A stretch of DNA of 14,263 bases from Chlamydiota bacterium (lineage in GTDB: Bacteria; Chlamydiota; Chlamydiia; Chlamydiales; SM23-39): NCBI GenBank assembly GCA_027459365.1, contig DAIDIM010000110.1, positions 1-14,263 of the forward strand, in the 5' to 3' direction. The first letter of the stretch is position 1. Each line of letters opens with the position of its first letter. Position numbers and translations under genes: made by a program. Below, piece after piece: positions 1-6,630 of this stretch. The notes beneath the pieces were generated by a model, which was given only the letters and a program-made list of their open reading frames with translations, had not been told where the DNA came from and made no database searches.

Positions 1-77
1 ATTGCAATCTTTTGTTTAATTAGAAACTCTAAGATTTCTGCTGCAAATTGCGGAGTTCCAAAATATACGATTTTCAC
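1..77 (-). CDS. fmt: Methionyl-tRNA formyltransferase, N-terminal fragment (cut by window edge)
   Basis: Only the first 25 or so codons lie in the window. The minus-strand reading begins with a GTG codon at 77 and encodes MKIVYFGTPQFAAEILEFL, the typical N-terminus of Fmt, including the FGTP motif of the formyl-transferase Rossmann-like domain. Fmt formylates the amino group of Met-tRNAfMet with 10-formyl-tetrahydrofolate, making the initiator tRNA in the cytoplasm. The start is six bases after the lpxA stop, and the GAGG in the last lpxA codons can act as a Shine-Dalgarno site. The order lpxC-fabZ-lpxA-fmt is the known chlamydial arrangement, which supports the call. The rest of the gene is outside the window, so its integrity cannot be judged. 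Confidence 0.88.
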   Translation of the reverse strand, partial: MKIVYFGTPQFAAEILEFLIKQKIA

Positions 78-83
78 CTGAGT

Positions 84-920
84 TTAATCCTCAAAGTACT
101 GCTCTTCACCATCATTTGCTTGTGCAAAAGCGGCGGCAACCCCTTCAAGTCCGATGATCCCCCGTTTGGATGCCTTACAAAAGTCAATCCAATGTTGCAC
201 TTCTTTAAAGGGTTCGACCTCTTTTTGCACTTGTTGCATAGCATCTTCAAGATGAAGTCCTGAGCGATAGGTAATCTTAAAAGCTTTACTTAAAGCAGAT
301 CTTACTTCAAGAGGAAACTTGTGCCGTTTTAATCCAATGATATTGATCCCCCCAAACTTATATGGGAATCCTCCTCCAATTGTATACGGAGGAATATCGC
401 GCGGGACGCGACTAAATCCGCCAACCATTGCATAACTTCCAATGCGAGAAAATTGATGGACAGGGGTCATTCCCCCAATAATGGCGTAGTCACCAATGAT
501 CACATGTCCTGCTAACATTGCACTATTGGACATCACGACATGGTTTCCAACTTCGCAATTGTGCGCGATGTGACAATAGGCCATGATTAAACAGTGATCT
601 CCGAGGCGGACAGTGGAATTTTCCTGACAGGAAGAGTTAATCGTGACAAATTCTCGAATTTCACAATACTTTCCTATTACTACATATGTTTTTTCACCTC
701 GGAATTTGAGATCTTGCGTTTTTGTCCCAATGCTCGCTCCTGGCCAAACAACAGTTCCTTCTCCAATTGTAGTATGACCATCAATGTAAGCATGAGATTT
801 TATGACGACATTATCGTGAAGTGTAACTGTTCCCTTTACCACAGCGAATGGTTCGATCGTTACATTACGCCCAATTTTAACTCCAGGTTCTACAATCGCT
901 TGTGGATGAATATTAGACAT
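84..920 (-). CDS. lpxA: UDP-N-acetylglucosamine O-acyltransferase LpxA
   Basis: This 278-residue protein catalyses the first step of lipid A synthesis, transferring a 3-hydroxyacyl chain from acyl-ACP to UDP-GlcNAc in the cytoplasm. Residues 1-185 show the hexapeptide repeats of a left-handed beta-helix (for example IHPQAIVEPGVKIG and VVIGKYCEIREFVTI). The catalytic histidine is His120 in IAHNCEVGN. The VHQF motif at 154-157 and the segment PPYTIGGGFPYKFGGINIIG match LpxA substrate-site regions. The C-terminal helical domain starts near 195 with the LpxA-type IGLKRHKFP. It is slightly longer than the 262-residue E. coli enzyme, mainly through an acidic tail. The start is 20 bp after the fabZ stop with only a weak ribosome binding site, so translation is probably coupled within the operon. 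Confidence 0.96.
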   Translation of the reverse strand: MSNIHPQAIVEPGVKIGRNVTIEPFAVVKGTVTLHDNVVIKSHAYIDGHTTIGEGTVVWPGASIGTKTQDLKFRGEKTYVVIGKYCEIREFVTINSSCQENSTVRLGDHCLIMAYCHIAHNCEVGNHVVMSNSAMLAGHVIIGDYAIIGGMTPVHQFSRIGSYAMVGGFSRVPRDIPPYTIGGGFPYKFGGINIIGLKRHKFPLEVRSALSKAFKITYRSGLHLEDAMQQVQKEVEPFKEVQHWIDFCKASKRGIIGLEGVAAAFAQANDGEEQYFED

Positions 921-940
921 AGATTACCGTATTTTTTATT

Positions 941-1387
941 TTATAATTTCTCTTTATCGACGAGAGCAAAACTGATTGTCGCTTCTGCTACCACTACTTC
1001 TCCGACCATCGCCTTAGTTGCCATTTTCCCACCGGTACCACTAATATGTAATCCCTTTGCGTGCAAATGGAGAGTGTGTCCAGGGAGGACTGTTTTTCGG
1101 AATTTTGCCTCAAGAATGTTCAAAAGAACAGCAATTTTCTTATCATACCCTTTTTGATGCACTAAAATTCCCCCTGTTTGCGCAAGCGCTTCTAGTATCA
1201 ATACTCCAGGCATGACAGGTGCATTTGGAAAATGACCTGTAAAATGGGGCTCATTGACCGTCACATTTTTTAACCCAATGATTTCGTTTTCTTCTAGATT
1301 TAAATGAATGATTCTATCCACAAGAAGAAATGGATATGCGTGAGGCAAAATCTTCATAATTTGCCTTGTATTCAATACGTTAGACAT
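941..1387 (-). CDS. fabZ: 3-hydroxyacyl-[ACP] dehydratase FabZ
   Basis: FabZ dehydrates 3-hydroxyacyl-ACP in fatty acid elongation and competes with LpxA for the same 3-hydroxyacyl-ACP pool, which explains its place between lpxC and lpxA. The 148-residue hot-dog-fold protein carries the opening motif ILPHAYPFLLVDRI (13-26), the catalytic histidine His52 in GHFPNAPVMPGV, and the catalytic glutamate Glu66 in LILEALAQTGG. I chose the ATG at 1387 (protein MSNVLNTRQI) over an in-frame ATG at 1444. A GAGG lies seven or eight bases upstream of 1387, the length fits the family (about 150), and the longer form would add an unlikely basic/Cys-rich leader lying inside lpxC. The start overlaps the 3' end of lpxC by 16 bp, suggesting translational coupling. 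Confidence 0.95.
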   Translation of the reverse strand: MSNVLNTRQIMKILPHAYPFLLVDRIIHLNLEENEIIGLKNVTVNEPHFTGHFPNAPVMPGVLILEALAQTGGILVHQKGYDKKIAVLLNILEAKFRKTVLPGHTLHLHAKGLHISGTGGKMATKAMVGEVVVAEATISFALVDKEKL

Positions 1388-2214
1388 TGAAACCTCGAAA
1401 CAACTTTTTTTGCAAAAGCGATATTGGACGCATGTCCCGAGCAAATTGCAATGAAATGTGCCCGTAATCGCTTCCCGATTAAAGAGAGATCTCCTATCAG
1501 ATCCAGCACTTTGTGACGCACCATTTCATTTTTATATCGCACCCCTTCAGGATTGAGGATTTGATCTCCTTGAATCACTAATGCATTTTCCAGTCCCCCA
1601 CCTTTAATCAACCCCTTTTCAATAAAAGGGATAATCTCTTCGTAAAGAGAAAATGTGCGACTGGGGGCAATCTCCTCTTTGTAACGGCTCGATTCTGCAG
1701 AGTATAAATAAAATTGCGATTGAATGAGTGGCGATTGCGGATAATGGAGTGTATAGCTAATTTTAAATGTTTCACTTGGGAGACCCACTAAATGGACATC
1801 TCCACAAGAATAAAATACAGGAGATTCTAGAGATAGTACCGATGCTGGTTTCTCCTGAATTTCAAGACCTGTGGTTTCTATACTCTCAACAAATTGCTTT
1901 GCACTCCCATCGCAACTGGGAACTTCAGGACCACTAATCAAGATGCGCGCGTTGTCGATCTCATACGAAAATAGGGCTGAAAGGAGATGTTCAACCATCA
2001 GAATACTTGTTAGTCCTACGCCTAATCGAGTACAGCGAGATGAGTCTTGGACGAAATCCAAAAGCGCCGGAATTTCAGGTGTTCCTGGCAAATCAATTCT
2101 CTGAAAAATAATTCCTGTATCTGCTTGTGCTGGCAGTATTGTCATCGAAGACTTTTCACCTGAAAAAAGCCCTCTTCCAGAAATCGAGATTGGACGCTTT
2201 AAAGTCTTCTGCAT
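1372..2214 (-). CDS. lpxC: UDP-3-O-acyl-N-acetylglucosamine deacetylase LpxC
   Basis: LpxC is the zinc amidase that carries out the committed step of lipid A synthesis, removing the N-acetyl group of UDP-3-O-acyl-GlcNAc. The 280-residue protein has the expected motifs: MVEHLLSAL with general base Glu75 and zinc ligand His76, DGSA at 102-105, VRHKVLDLIGDLSLIG with zinc ligands His234 and Asp238, and SGHASN with catalytic His261. The segments EIAPSRTF and KISYTLHYPQ resemble chlamydial LpxC as I remember it. One oddity: the residue equivalent to E. coli His19 in the first GxGLH motif is Phe17 here (GRGLFSG). There is no clear Shine-Dalgarno before the ATG. A TGATACAAT extended -10-like sequence ends eight bases upstream, so the gene may have its own very short-leader transcript besides lnt read-through. 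Confidence 0.95.
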   Translation of the reverse strand: MQKTLKRPISISGRGLFSGEKSSMTILPAQADTGIIFQRIDLPGTPEIPALLDFVQDSSRCTRLGVGLTSILMVEHLLSALFSYEIDNARILISGPEVPSCDGSAKQFVESIETTGLEIQEKPASVLSLESPVFYSCGDVHLVGLPSETFKISYTLHYPQSPLIQSQFYLYSAESSRYKEEIAPSRTFSLYEEIIPFIEKGLIKGGGLENALVIQGDQILNPEGVRYKNEMVRHKVLDLIGDLSLIGKRLRAHFIAICSGHASNIAFAKKVVSRFQCLTY

Positions 2215-2222
2215 TTTTAACT

Positions 2223-2231
2223 ATTGTATCA
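2223..2231 (-). promoter_or_regulatory. Possible extended -10 element upstream of lpxC
   Basis: On the minus strand this reads TGATACAAT, matching an extended -10 (TGnTATAAT) with one change. It lies in the 58-bp lnt-lpxC gap, and no convincing -35 is visible at 16-18 bp. Transcription would begin about one or two bases before the lpxC ATG, giving a nearly leaderless mRNA. This fits the absence of a Shine-Dalgarno site. It is a sequence match only. Confidence 0.3.
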
Positions 2232-2272
2232 GACAACAAGAAATAACAGGATAAAAAAAGTAAAGGTCTCTC

Positions 2273-3808
2273 TTAATTTTTTCTCCGAATTAGTCCGAGC
2301 ATTAGACCGCAAGCACATAACGAAAGGATTGCCCCATCTCCCCACCATGAATAGAGAGTTTTGAACGATTTTATCGGTACATTCATGTAAAGTACGTCTA
2401 CTTTTTCCTCTGATGGCTGAATTGTTTTCACCACTTTCCCAAAGCAATCAATGACTCCGGTGATTCCTGTATTGCAAGAGCGGAGTGAATAGACACCATT
2501 TTCTGCCGATCGGATTTTACCCAAATTAAAATGATGAGAAGGTAGGCCCGATTTTGGAAACCAGATATCATTTGTTACATTCACAAAAAGACGCGCGCCC
2601 TGCTTTCGCAGATCACGCATGAATTGACTATACGTTTCTTCAACGCAGATTGAAGTTGCTATGGGCAAATGCGATGAAAAGATTTTCGTCTCATTCCCCA
2701 CATCAAAAGTACCGTTGACTCCAAAGTTTTCTGAAAAAAAATTGGCCATCCACTTATTTTGAGAAAAAGGGACATATTCTCCTAAAGGAACTAAAAAACG
2801 TTTGGCGGTATGTTCTGGAGGAATTTCCCCTGGATGAAAGCAGAATGCAGAGTTATATCGATGATTCACAAGACCTAAAATAACATCGGCTTGAAAATGG
2901 TTTGCAAGCGACTGTGCGATATACGCATTCGAGACTTTTTTATCTTCACAAAAAGAGAGACTTTCAAGTCCCTTTTTCCCAAAATGATACTGCCATAAGA
3001 TTTCAACCATTTCGAATGGATAGTATCTGTGATAGGCATTCATTCCCACCGCCGCCTCGGGAAGAACAATTAAATCTACCTTCGTTTCTTGATCTAACTT
3101 TTCCCATATCCTCTCCCATTGAATGATTGGAGGAATATAACTTCCTGCATATCCATGCATTCGATCTTTTTGCTCAGGCAAAATGCCTGTTTGAACCAGG
3201 GCGATCGATAGGTTTTGCTCGACTGGGATAAATCTCTTCACATACTCCTGTTGTACAAAACCAAATAGATATGGAAACAGAGCTAGAGCACACCAGACAA
3301 ACCGATTTTTGGCACAAAGAGCATACGAATTGATAAACATCACCCAAAAAGATAGGCCATACACACCAAATAAAGCAGCGAATTGAATCGCGGGAGTTGA
3401 AGAGAAAAAAAGACCTGCGGGAATCCAATTGCCAGGAATATAGAATAAACGACTCCATTCTAAAATTACGTAAAAACTCGAAAGGGCGATACAATGCTTA
3501 AGAGAAAAACTCTTGGTGTTAAAAAAGAAAGCAAGAGAACCAAACTGCAGAGAAAACAGAATAATGATCAGAATATAGATCACTAAAATCCCCAAACCCA
3601 TGTATCGAGTCGAAGTGAGCCACGATAGCTGAATCGCAAGACAAATCGCATACCAAACGAAAAATGCCCAAAAACGATCTCTTGTTCGGCTGAATTTTCG
3701 GTTTATTGTTCGCCAAAAACAGGCGTATCCGATTGCGGCTGTTCCAATTCCGAAAATTGAATTTTGCCCAAATGCGACAAGAAACAAACTAAAAAGTATT
3801 AGGAACAT
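2273..3808 (-). CDS. lnt: Apolipoprotein N-acyltransferase
   Basis: Lnt adds the third acyl chain to the N-terminal cysteine of lipoproteins at the periplasmic face of the inner membrane. The 511-residue protein has about six hydrophobic segments in residues 1-190, a periplasmic nitrilase-fold (CN hydrolase) domain at about 198-480, and a final transmembrane segment near the C-terminus. The catalytic triad is visible: Glu251 in VLPEAAVG, Lys336 in AKRFLVPLGEYVPF, and Cys388 in SICVEETYSQF. The length equals that of E. coli Lnt (512). Its ATG shares one base with the stop codon of the upstream DoxX-like gene (TAATG), which indicates translational coupling. In chlamydiae lnt directly precedes lpxC, as here. 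The N-terminus has an Asn/Gly-containing loop (FGQNSIFGIGTA) typical of the family's poorly conserved start. Confidence 0.93.
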   Translation of the reverse strand: MFLILFSLFLVAFGQNSIFGIGTAAIGYACFWRTINRKFSRTRDRFWAFFVWYAICLAIQLSWLTSTRYMGLGILVIYILIIILFSLQFGSLAFFFNTKSFSLKHCIALSSFYVILEWSRLFYIPGNWIPAGLFFSSTPAIQFAALFGVYGLSFWVMFINSYALCAKNRFVWCALALFPYLFGFVQQEYVKRFIPVEQNLSIALVQTGILPEQKDRMHGYAGSYIPPIIQWERIWEKLDQETKVDLIVLPEAAVGMNAYHRYYPFEMVEILWQYHFGKKGLESLSFCEDKKVSNAYIAQSLANHFQADVILGLVNHRYNSAFCFHPGEIPPEHTAKRFLVPLGEYVPFSQNKWMANFFSENFGVNGTFDVGNETKIFSSHLPIATSICVEETYSQFMRDLRKQGARLFVNVTNDIWFPKSGLPSHHFNLGKIRSAENGVYSLRSCNTGITGVIDCFGKVVKTIQPSEEKVDVLYMNVPIKSFKTLYSWWGDGAILSLCACGLMLGLIRRKN

Positions 3809-4278
3809 TAAAATCTCATCGACGTGGGTTCTAAACTCCGCTTTGGAGCGCTAGAAATCAGCATCTGGATTAAACACCCGAGAATGCTCAAATTTTTTAA
3901 AAATAAAGTTGTCTGCAATTCATGTATTGACCCTTCGGCCCACCAAAAAGGATAGTATAGAATCGTAGCAGGGATCAAAAATAGAATCAACAATCCAATT
4001 CCAAGCTTTTCCTTTACACCAAGCAAAAGAAAAAGTCCACCCAAAAGCATAAAACTACTTGCAACTACTAAAAGGGCCGATGACCAGGAAATAAAAATAG
4101 AAAAAGCCATTTGCATTTCATGAAAAACGCCAAAATGGGCTTGCCAATCTGACATCGCACTCATCAAATTTCTCTCCGTTTCATCCCAAGTAATCAAATT
4201 TTTTATTGCACCTGCTATAAAAGCTGCGCTCGCAAAAAATCTTGCGATCGTAAGGATCACTAGCCGAAAGAATCTCAT
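3808..4278 (-). CDS. DoxX-like small integral membrane protein
   Basis: The product has 156 residues and four hydrophobic segments (about 5-25, 58-82, 88-108 and 126-146), the topology of the DoxX/DoxD family. The C-terminal part, PFWWAEGSIHELQTTLFLKN followed by LSILGCL, matches the DoxX signature in which a Phe-Trp near a membrane end is followed by FxKNLxxxGG. The function of most DoxX proteins is not established; links to redox and thiosulfate metabolism are known for some. I chose the ATG at 4278 because an in-frame upstream extension to 4482 would run antisense through the divergent methyltransferase gene and add a basic, non-membrane leader. A weak AGG lies six bases before the start. 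It is the first gene of the envelope operon and overlaps lnt by one base, so it may help membrane maturation, but this is guesswork. Confidence 0.75.
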   Translation of the reverse strand: MRFFRLVILTIARFFASAAFIAGAIKNLITWDETERNLMSAMSDWQAHFGVFHEMQMAFSIFISWSSALLVVASSFMLLGGLFLLLGVKEKLGIGLLILFLIPATILYYPFWWAEGSIHELQTTLFLKNLSILGCLIQMLISSAPKRSLEPTSMRF

Positions 4279-4309
4279 ATTAGACCTATCGCTCAGAATG
4301 ACAAATAGA

Positions 4310-4338
4310 CTGATATTTTTCCAGGGCTCAGATATACT
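4310..4338 (+). promoter_or_regulatory. Candidate promoter for the RsmB-like gene
   Basis: A -35-like CTGATA (4310-4315; 4 of 6 match to TTGACA) is separated by 17 bp from TATACT (4333-4338; 5 of 6 match to TATAAT). Initiation about seven bases after the -10 would fall on or just before the ATG at 4346, giving a leaderless mRNA. No Shine-Dalgarno site is present. Inference from sequence only. Confidence 0.4.
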
Positions 4339-4345
4339 CCACGAC

Positions 4346-5437
4346 ATGAATCGCACTTTTATCGATCGACATATACGACTTTTTTTAACCCTTTTTTCTA
4401 AATGTAATAAACCGCTCGATCTTCTTCTGAACCAATATTTTCGGAAGACGAAAAGTTTAGGATCCAAAGATCGAAAAATCATGGGCGATACAATCTATGG
4501 TATAATTCGATGGAAAAGTCTGATTGAACATTTTAGACCGAGCGATCCGCTCCTTTTCTATCAAACATTGGATTGGGAAAAAATCGTGAATGACAATTCG
4601 ATACCCAAAGCGGCTAAACTCGGATTGCCCCCCTTTCTTTATGAACAATTTTGTAGCCATTTTGGGCCAAACCTCACCGAGATTCTAGGGCAAATTTTGA
4701 ACAAAAGCGCCCCAACCACCGTACGGGTCAATCTTTTGAAAACAACAAGAGATGCCCTAATGCATAAATGGAAAGAAAAATTTTTAGTCACCTCCTGTGG
4801 CCAAGCGGGCCTCCAGTTTCAGAAAAGGGAACCCCTTTTTGCACTTCCCGAATTTAAAGAGGGTCTTTTTGAACTTCAAGATGAGGGGAGTCAATTCATT
4901 GCAGATCAAATCGAGGCGGAGCCTGGCCAATCGGTCCTCGATTATTGTAGCGGATCGGGAGGAAAAACTCTTGCATTTGCCCACCGCCTGCAGGGAAAGG
5001 GACAAATATATCTTTATGATATCCGAAAATCGGCCCTCTATGAAGCGCGCATTCGATTGAAGCGTGCAGGCATTCAAAACAGTCAAATTATTTTCGATCC
5101 AAAAAAGCTCCGTCCTGTAGATTGGATTCTACTCGATGTTCCATGTTCAGGAAGTGGAACCATTCGACGGAATCCCGACCAAAAATGGAAAATTGATGCG
5201 AAAATGGTAGAAAGTCTTGTCTCCACACAAAGAACCATCATCAATCAGGCATTGAAGTATCTCAAACCGGGAGGAAGCTTGGTCTATGCAACCTGCAGTC
5301 TCCTCTTTCAGGAAAACCAAAATCAAGTTGAGTATATTCTCAAAAATTTTCCACTGACTTTGAAAAAAGAGCCCATTTTGCTCCTTCCAAAGGAGGGCGG
5401 CATGGATGGTTTTTTCTGTGCTACATTTAAAATGTGA
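4346..5437 (+). CDS. RsmB/NOP-family RNA (cytosine-5) methyltransferase
   Basis: The predicted role is SAM-dependent m5C methylation of rRNA in the cytoplasm. From the ATG at 4346 the protein has 363 residues. Residues 1-120 resemble the NusB-like N-terminal domain of RsmB (LGSKDRKIMGDTIYGIIRW). The Rossmann-fold methyltransferase domain begins near 175, with motif I VLDYCSGSGGKT (197-208), motif IV DVPCSGSGTIRRNPD (264-278, Cys267) and motif VI YATCSLLFQENQ (314-325, Cys317). The two cysteines are the release and nucleophile residues of NSUN-type enzymes. It is shorter than E. coli RsmB (429), so the substrate could be another rRNA or tRNA cytosine. I preferred 4346 to an ATG at 4298 because homology begins there and a -10-like TATACT lies seven bases upstream. 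The gene is divergent from the DoxX-like gene. Confidence 0.85.
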   Translation: MNRTFIDRHIRLFLTLFSKCNKPLDLLLNQYFRKTKSLGSKDRKIMGDTIYGIIRWKSLIEHFRPSDPLLFYQTLDWEKIVNDNSIPKAAKLGLPPFLYEQFCSHFGPNLTEILGQILNKSAPTTVRVNLLKTTRDALMHKWKEKFLVTSCGQAGLQFQKREPLFALPEFKEGLFELQDEGSQFIADQIEAEPGQSVLDYCSGSGGKTLAFAHRLQGKGQIYLYDIRKSALYEARIRLKRAGIQNSQIIFDPKKLRPVDWILLDVPCSGSGTIRRNPDQKWKIDAKMVESLVSTQRTIINQALKYLKPGGSLVYATCSLLFQENQNQVEYILKNFPLTLKKEPILLLPKEGGMDGFFCATFKM

Positions 5438-5444
5438 CTTTGGC

Positions 5445-5450
5445 TATACT
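5445..5450 (+). promoter_or_regulatory. Possible -10 box upstream of the SurA-like gene
   Basis: TATACT ends eight bases before the ATG at 5459, in the 21-bp gap after the RsmB-like gene. No good -35 hexamer is visible at the right distance and there is no Shine-Dalgarno site. It mirrors the TATACT found at the same distance from the preceding gene's start. Weak evidence alone. Confidence 0.25.
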
Positions 5451-5458
5451 GATCGACT

Positions 5459-6460
5459 ATGAAATATTTATTATCTTTTTTGATGTTTAGTTGTTTTGCT
5501 ACCGTAACACCGCCTGTTGACTTTTCTGATACTCAACAAATTGCTGTACAAAATTCAATCCTTGCGAAAGTGAATGGGAATACGATCTCCGTTCTCGATG
5601 TAAAAAAGAAAATGGATATGGTTTTCCATAAAAATTATCCTCAGTTTGCCAACTCACCTCAAGCGCGTTTTCAATTTTATGACTCAAGCTGGCGCCATGT
5701 ATTGATGGAGATGATCGACCAACAATTGATGTTAACAGAAGCTGAAAGCAAGCAAATTCCGCTAAACGATGGAGAAATCCGGCAAGAAATGGAAACCCGT
5801 TTTGGCCCAAATATCATGCTTACTTTAGATAAAATTGGGCTCTCCTATGACGAAGCGTGGAAGATGATAAAAGATGAACTCATTGTTCAAAGGATGACAT
5901 GGTGGTTTATCCATGCAAAAGCGATCCATCAAGTAACTCCTCAAGATATCCGTCAAGCCTATCGGATACATCTCAAAGAACATCCAAGTTTCGATGAACT
6001 GAAATATAGAGTCATTGTCATTCGAGGAGAAAATGCAGAAGAGAGGGCAAATCAAATGCACAAGCTCTTAACAGAAAACACATTGACAACCGGGTTTTCT
6101 CTCTCATTAATTCAAGAGATCGACCCAACAGTGCAGGTATCTGCAGAATTTACAGCAAAAGATAAAGAATTATCTGACACTCACAAAAATGCCCTAAGCT
6201 CTTTAACCCCCGGGACTTATAGCGCCCCGATCTTTCAAAAAAACAAAACAGACCATCAATCCATTGCTCGCATTTTCTTTTTAAGCGAAAAAACCAATCA
6301 TCCAGCACCTGCATTTGAAAACATGTCCTATGACCTGCGCAACGAACTCATTCAAAAAGCGGTCGCGCAAGAATCGAGCGCATATTTGGAAAAACTTCGC
6401 AAAAGTTATCCATTTGATGAAAATATCCCAAAAGACTTACACCCCTTTTCGTTGCACTAG
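5459..6460 (+). CDS. Exported SurA/PpiC-like periplasmic chaperone
   Basis: The 333-residue protein starts with a signal peptide (MKYLLSFLMFSCFA, likely cleaved near 14). After a short linker it has the N-terminal pattern of SurA-type chaperones: ILAKVNGNTISVLDVKKKMD, then a helical region to about 160 (LMEMIDQQLMLTEAESKQIP, then a long EIRQEMETRFG helix). The region from about 165 to 290 lies where a parvulin domain is expected and has parvulin-like spacing (FDELKYRVIVIR), but the prolyl isomerase motifs are not convincing. It may be a chaperone without catalysis. The predicted role is holding outer-membrane proteins in the periplasm. The TAG stop lies inside the left end of the inverted-repeat element that follows, so the C-terminus could have been altered by that insertion. 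Confidence 0.7.
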   Translation: MKYLLSFLMFSCFATVTPPVDFSDTQQIAVQNSILAKVNGNTISVLDVKKKMDMVFHKNYPQFANSPQARFQFYDSSWRHVLMEMIDQQLMLTEAESKQIPLNDGEIRQEMETRFGPNIMLTLDKIGLSYDEAWKMIKDELIVQRMTWWFIHAKAIHQVTPQDIRQAYRIHLKEHPSFDELKYRVIVIRGENAEERANQMHKLLTENTLTTGFSLSLIQEIDPTVQVSAEFTAKDKELSDTHKNALSSLTPGTYSAPIFQKNKTDHQSIARIFFLSEKTNHPAPAFENMSYDLRNELIQKAVAQESSAYLEKLRKSYPFDENIPKDLHPFSLH

Positions 6461-6519
6461 ACCTCTTGCGCAACATCGGTTCTGTCGAATTTTGAGTTCT
6501 TCTGAACAGACTTTTCGAC

Positions 6520-6568
6520 TTTTTTGAGAGGGGCAATATCAATCACGTATATTGCCCCTCTCAAAAAA
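6520..6568. repeat. Perfect 20-bp hairpin at the core of the element
   Basis: The arms read TTTTTTGAGAGGGGCAATAT and its exact reverse complement, with the loop CAATCACGT. The T-run precedes the stem and an A-run follows it on both strands. This is opposite to an intrinsic terminator, so the hairpin is better explained as the centre of the mobile element. It could still stabilise or process the mRNA. Confidence 0.8.
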
Positions 6569-6619
6569 ATCGAAAATCGACCAAAATAATCCCAAAAGGC
6601 GACGAACCCGAGGTTACGC

Positions 6620-6625
6620 AAGAGG
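6620..6625 (+). promoter_or_regulatory. rsmA ribosome binding site inside the element's right end
   Basis: AAGAGG lies five bases before the rsmA ATG at 6631, an ideal Shine-Dalgarno position. It is part of the right terminal inverted repeat (CGCAAGAGGTCTA), so the translation signal of rsmA is carried by the inserted element. Confidence 0.7.
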
Positions 6626-6630
6626 TCTAT

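Larger units (their letters stand above)
6458..6629. mobile_element. MITE-like long inverted repeat filling the chaperone-rsmA gap
   Basis: The whole gap is an imperfect palindrome centred near 6544. The ends TAGACCTCTTGCG (6458-6470) and CGCAAGAGGTCTA (6617-6629) are perfect 13-bp inverted repeats. Similarity continues inward with few mismatches (AAC, TCGG, TTC on the left, answered near 6604-6615). The core is a perfect 20-bp inverted repeat (6520-6539 and 6549-6568) around a nine-base loop. The outermost TA on both sides fits a TA target duplication, as left by IS630/Tc1-type or some IS5-type elements. There is no open reading frame for a transposase, so it would be a non-autonomous miniature element. 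An RNA copy would fold into one very long hairpin. Confidence 0.65.

Noticed and set aside
216..240. GACCTC followed by a TTGCA-type sequence inside lpxA as another element end
   Set aside because: The match is short, the spacing differs, and the codons are needed for the conserved LpxA C-terminal region; chance is the simplest explanation.
594..1157. 187-codon open frame on the plus strand
   Set aside because: It runs antisense through lpxA and fabZ, has no recognisable domain, and its composition looks like a shadow of those genes.
4281..4288. TAGACCTA before the DoxX-like gene as an element end
   Set aside because: Only seven bases match the element terminus and there is no partner repeat nearby.
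4279..4482. N-terminal extension of the DoxX-like protein
   Set aside because: It would overlap the divergent methyltransferase gene, is basic and not membrane-like, and the ATG at 4278 begins the first hydrophobic segment.
6520..6575. The perfect 20-bp hairpin as an intrinsic transcription terminator
   Set aside because: The T-run comes before the stem and an A-run follows it on both strands, the reverse of a terminator; it is better explained as the centre of the larger inverted repeat.
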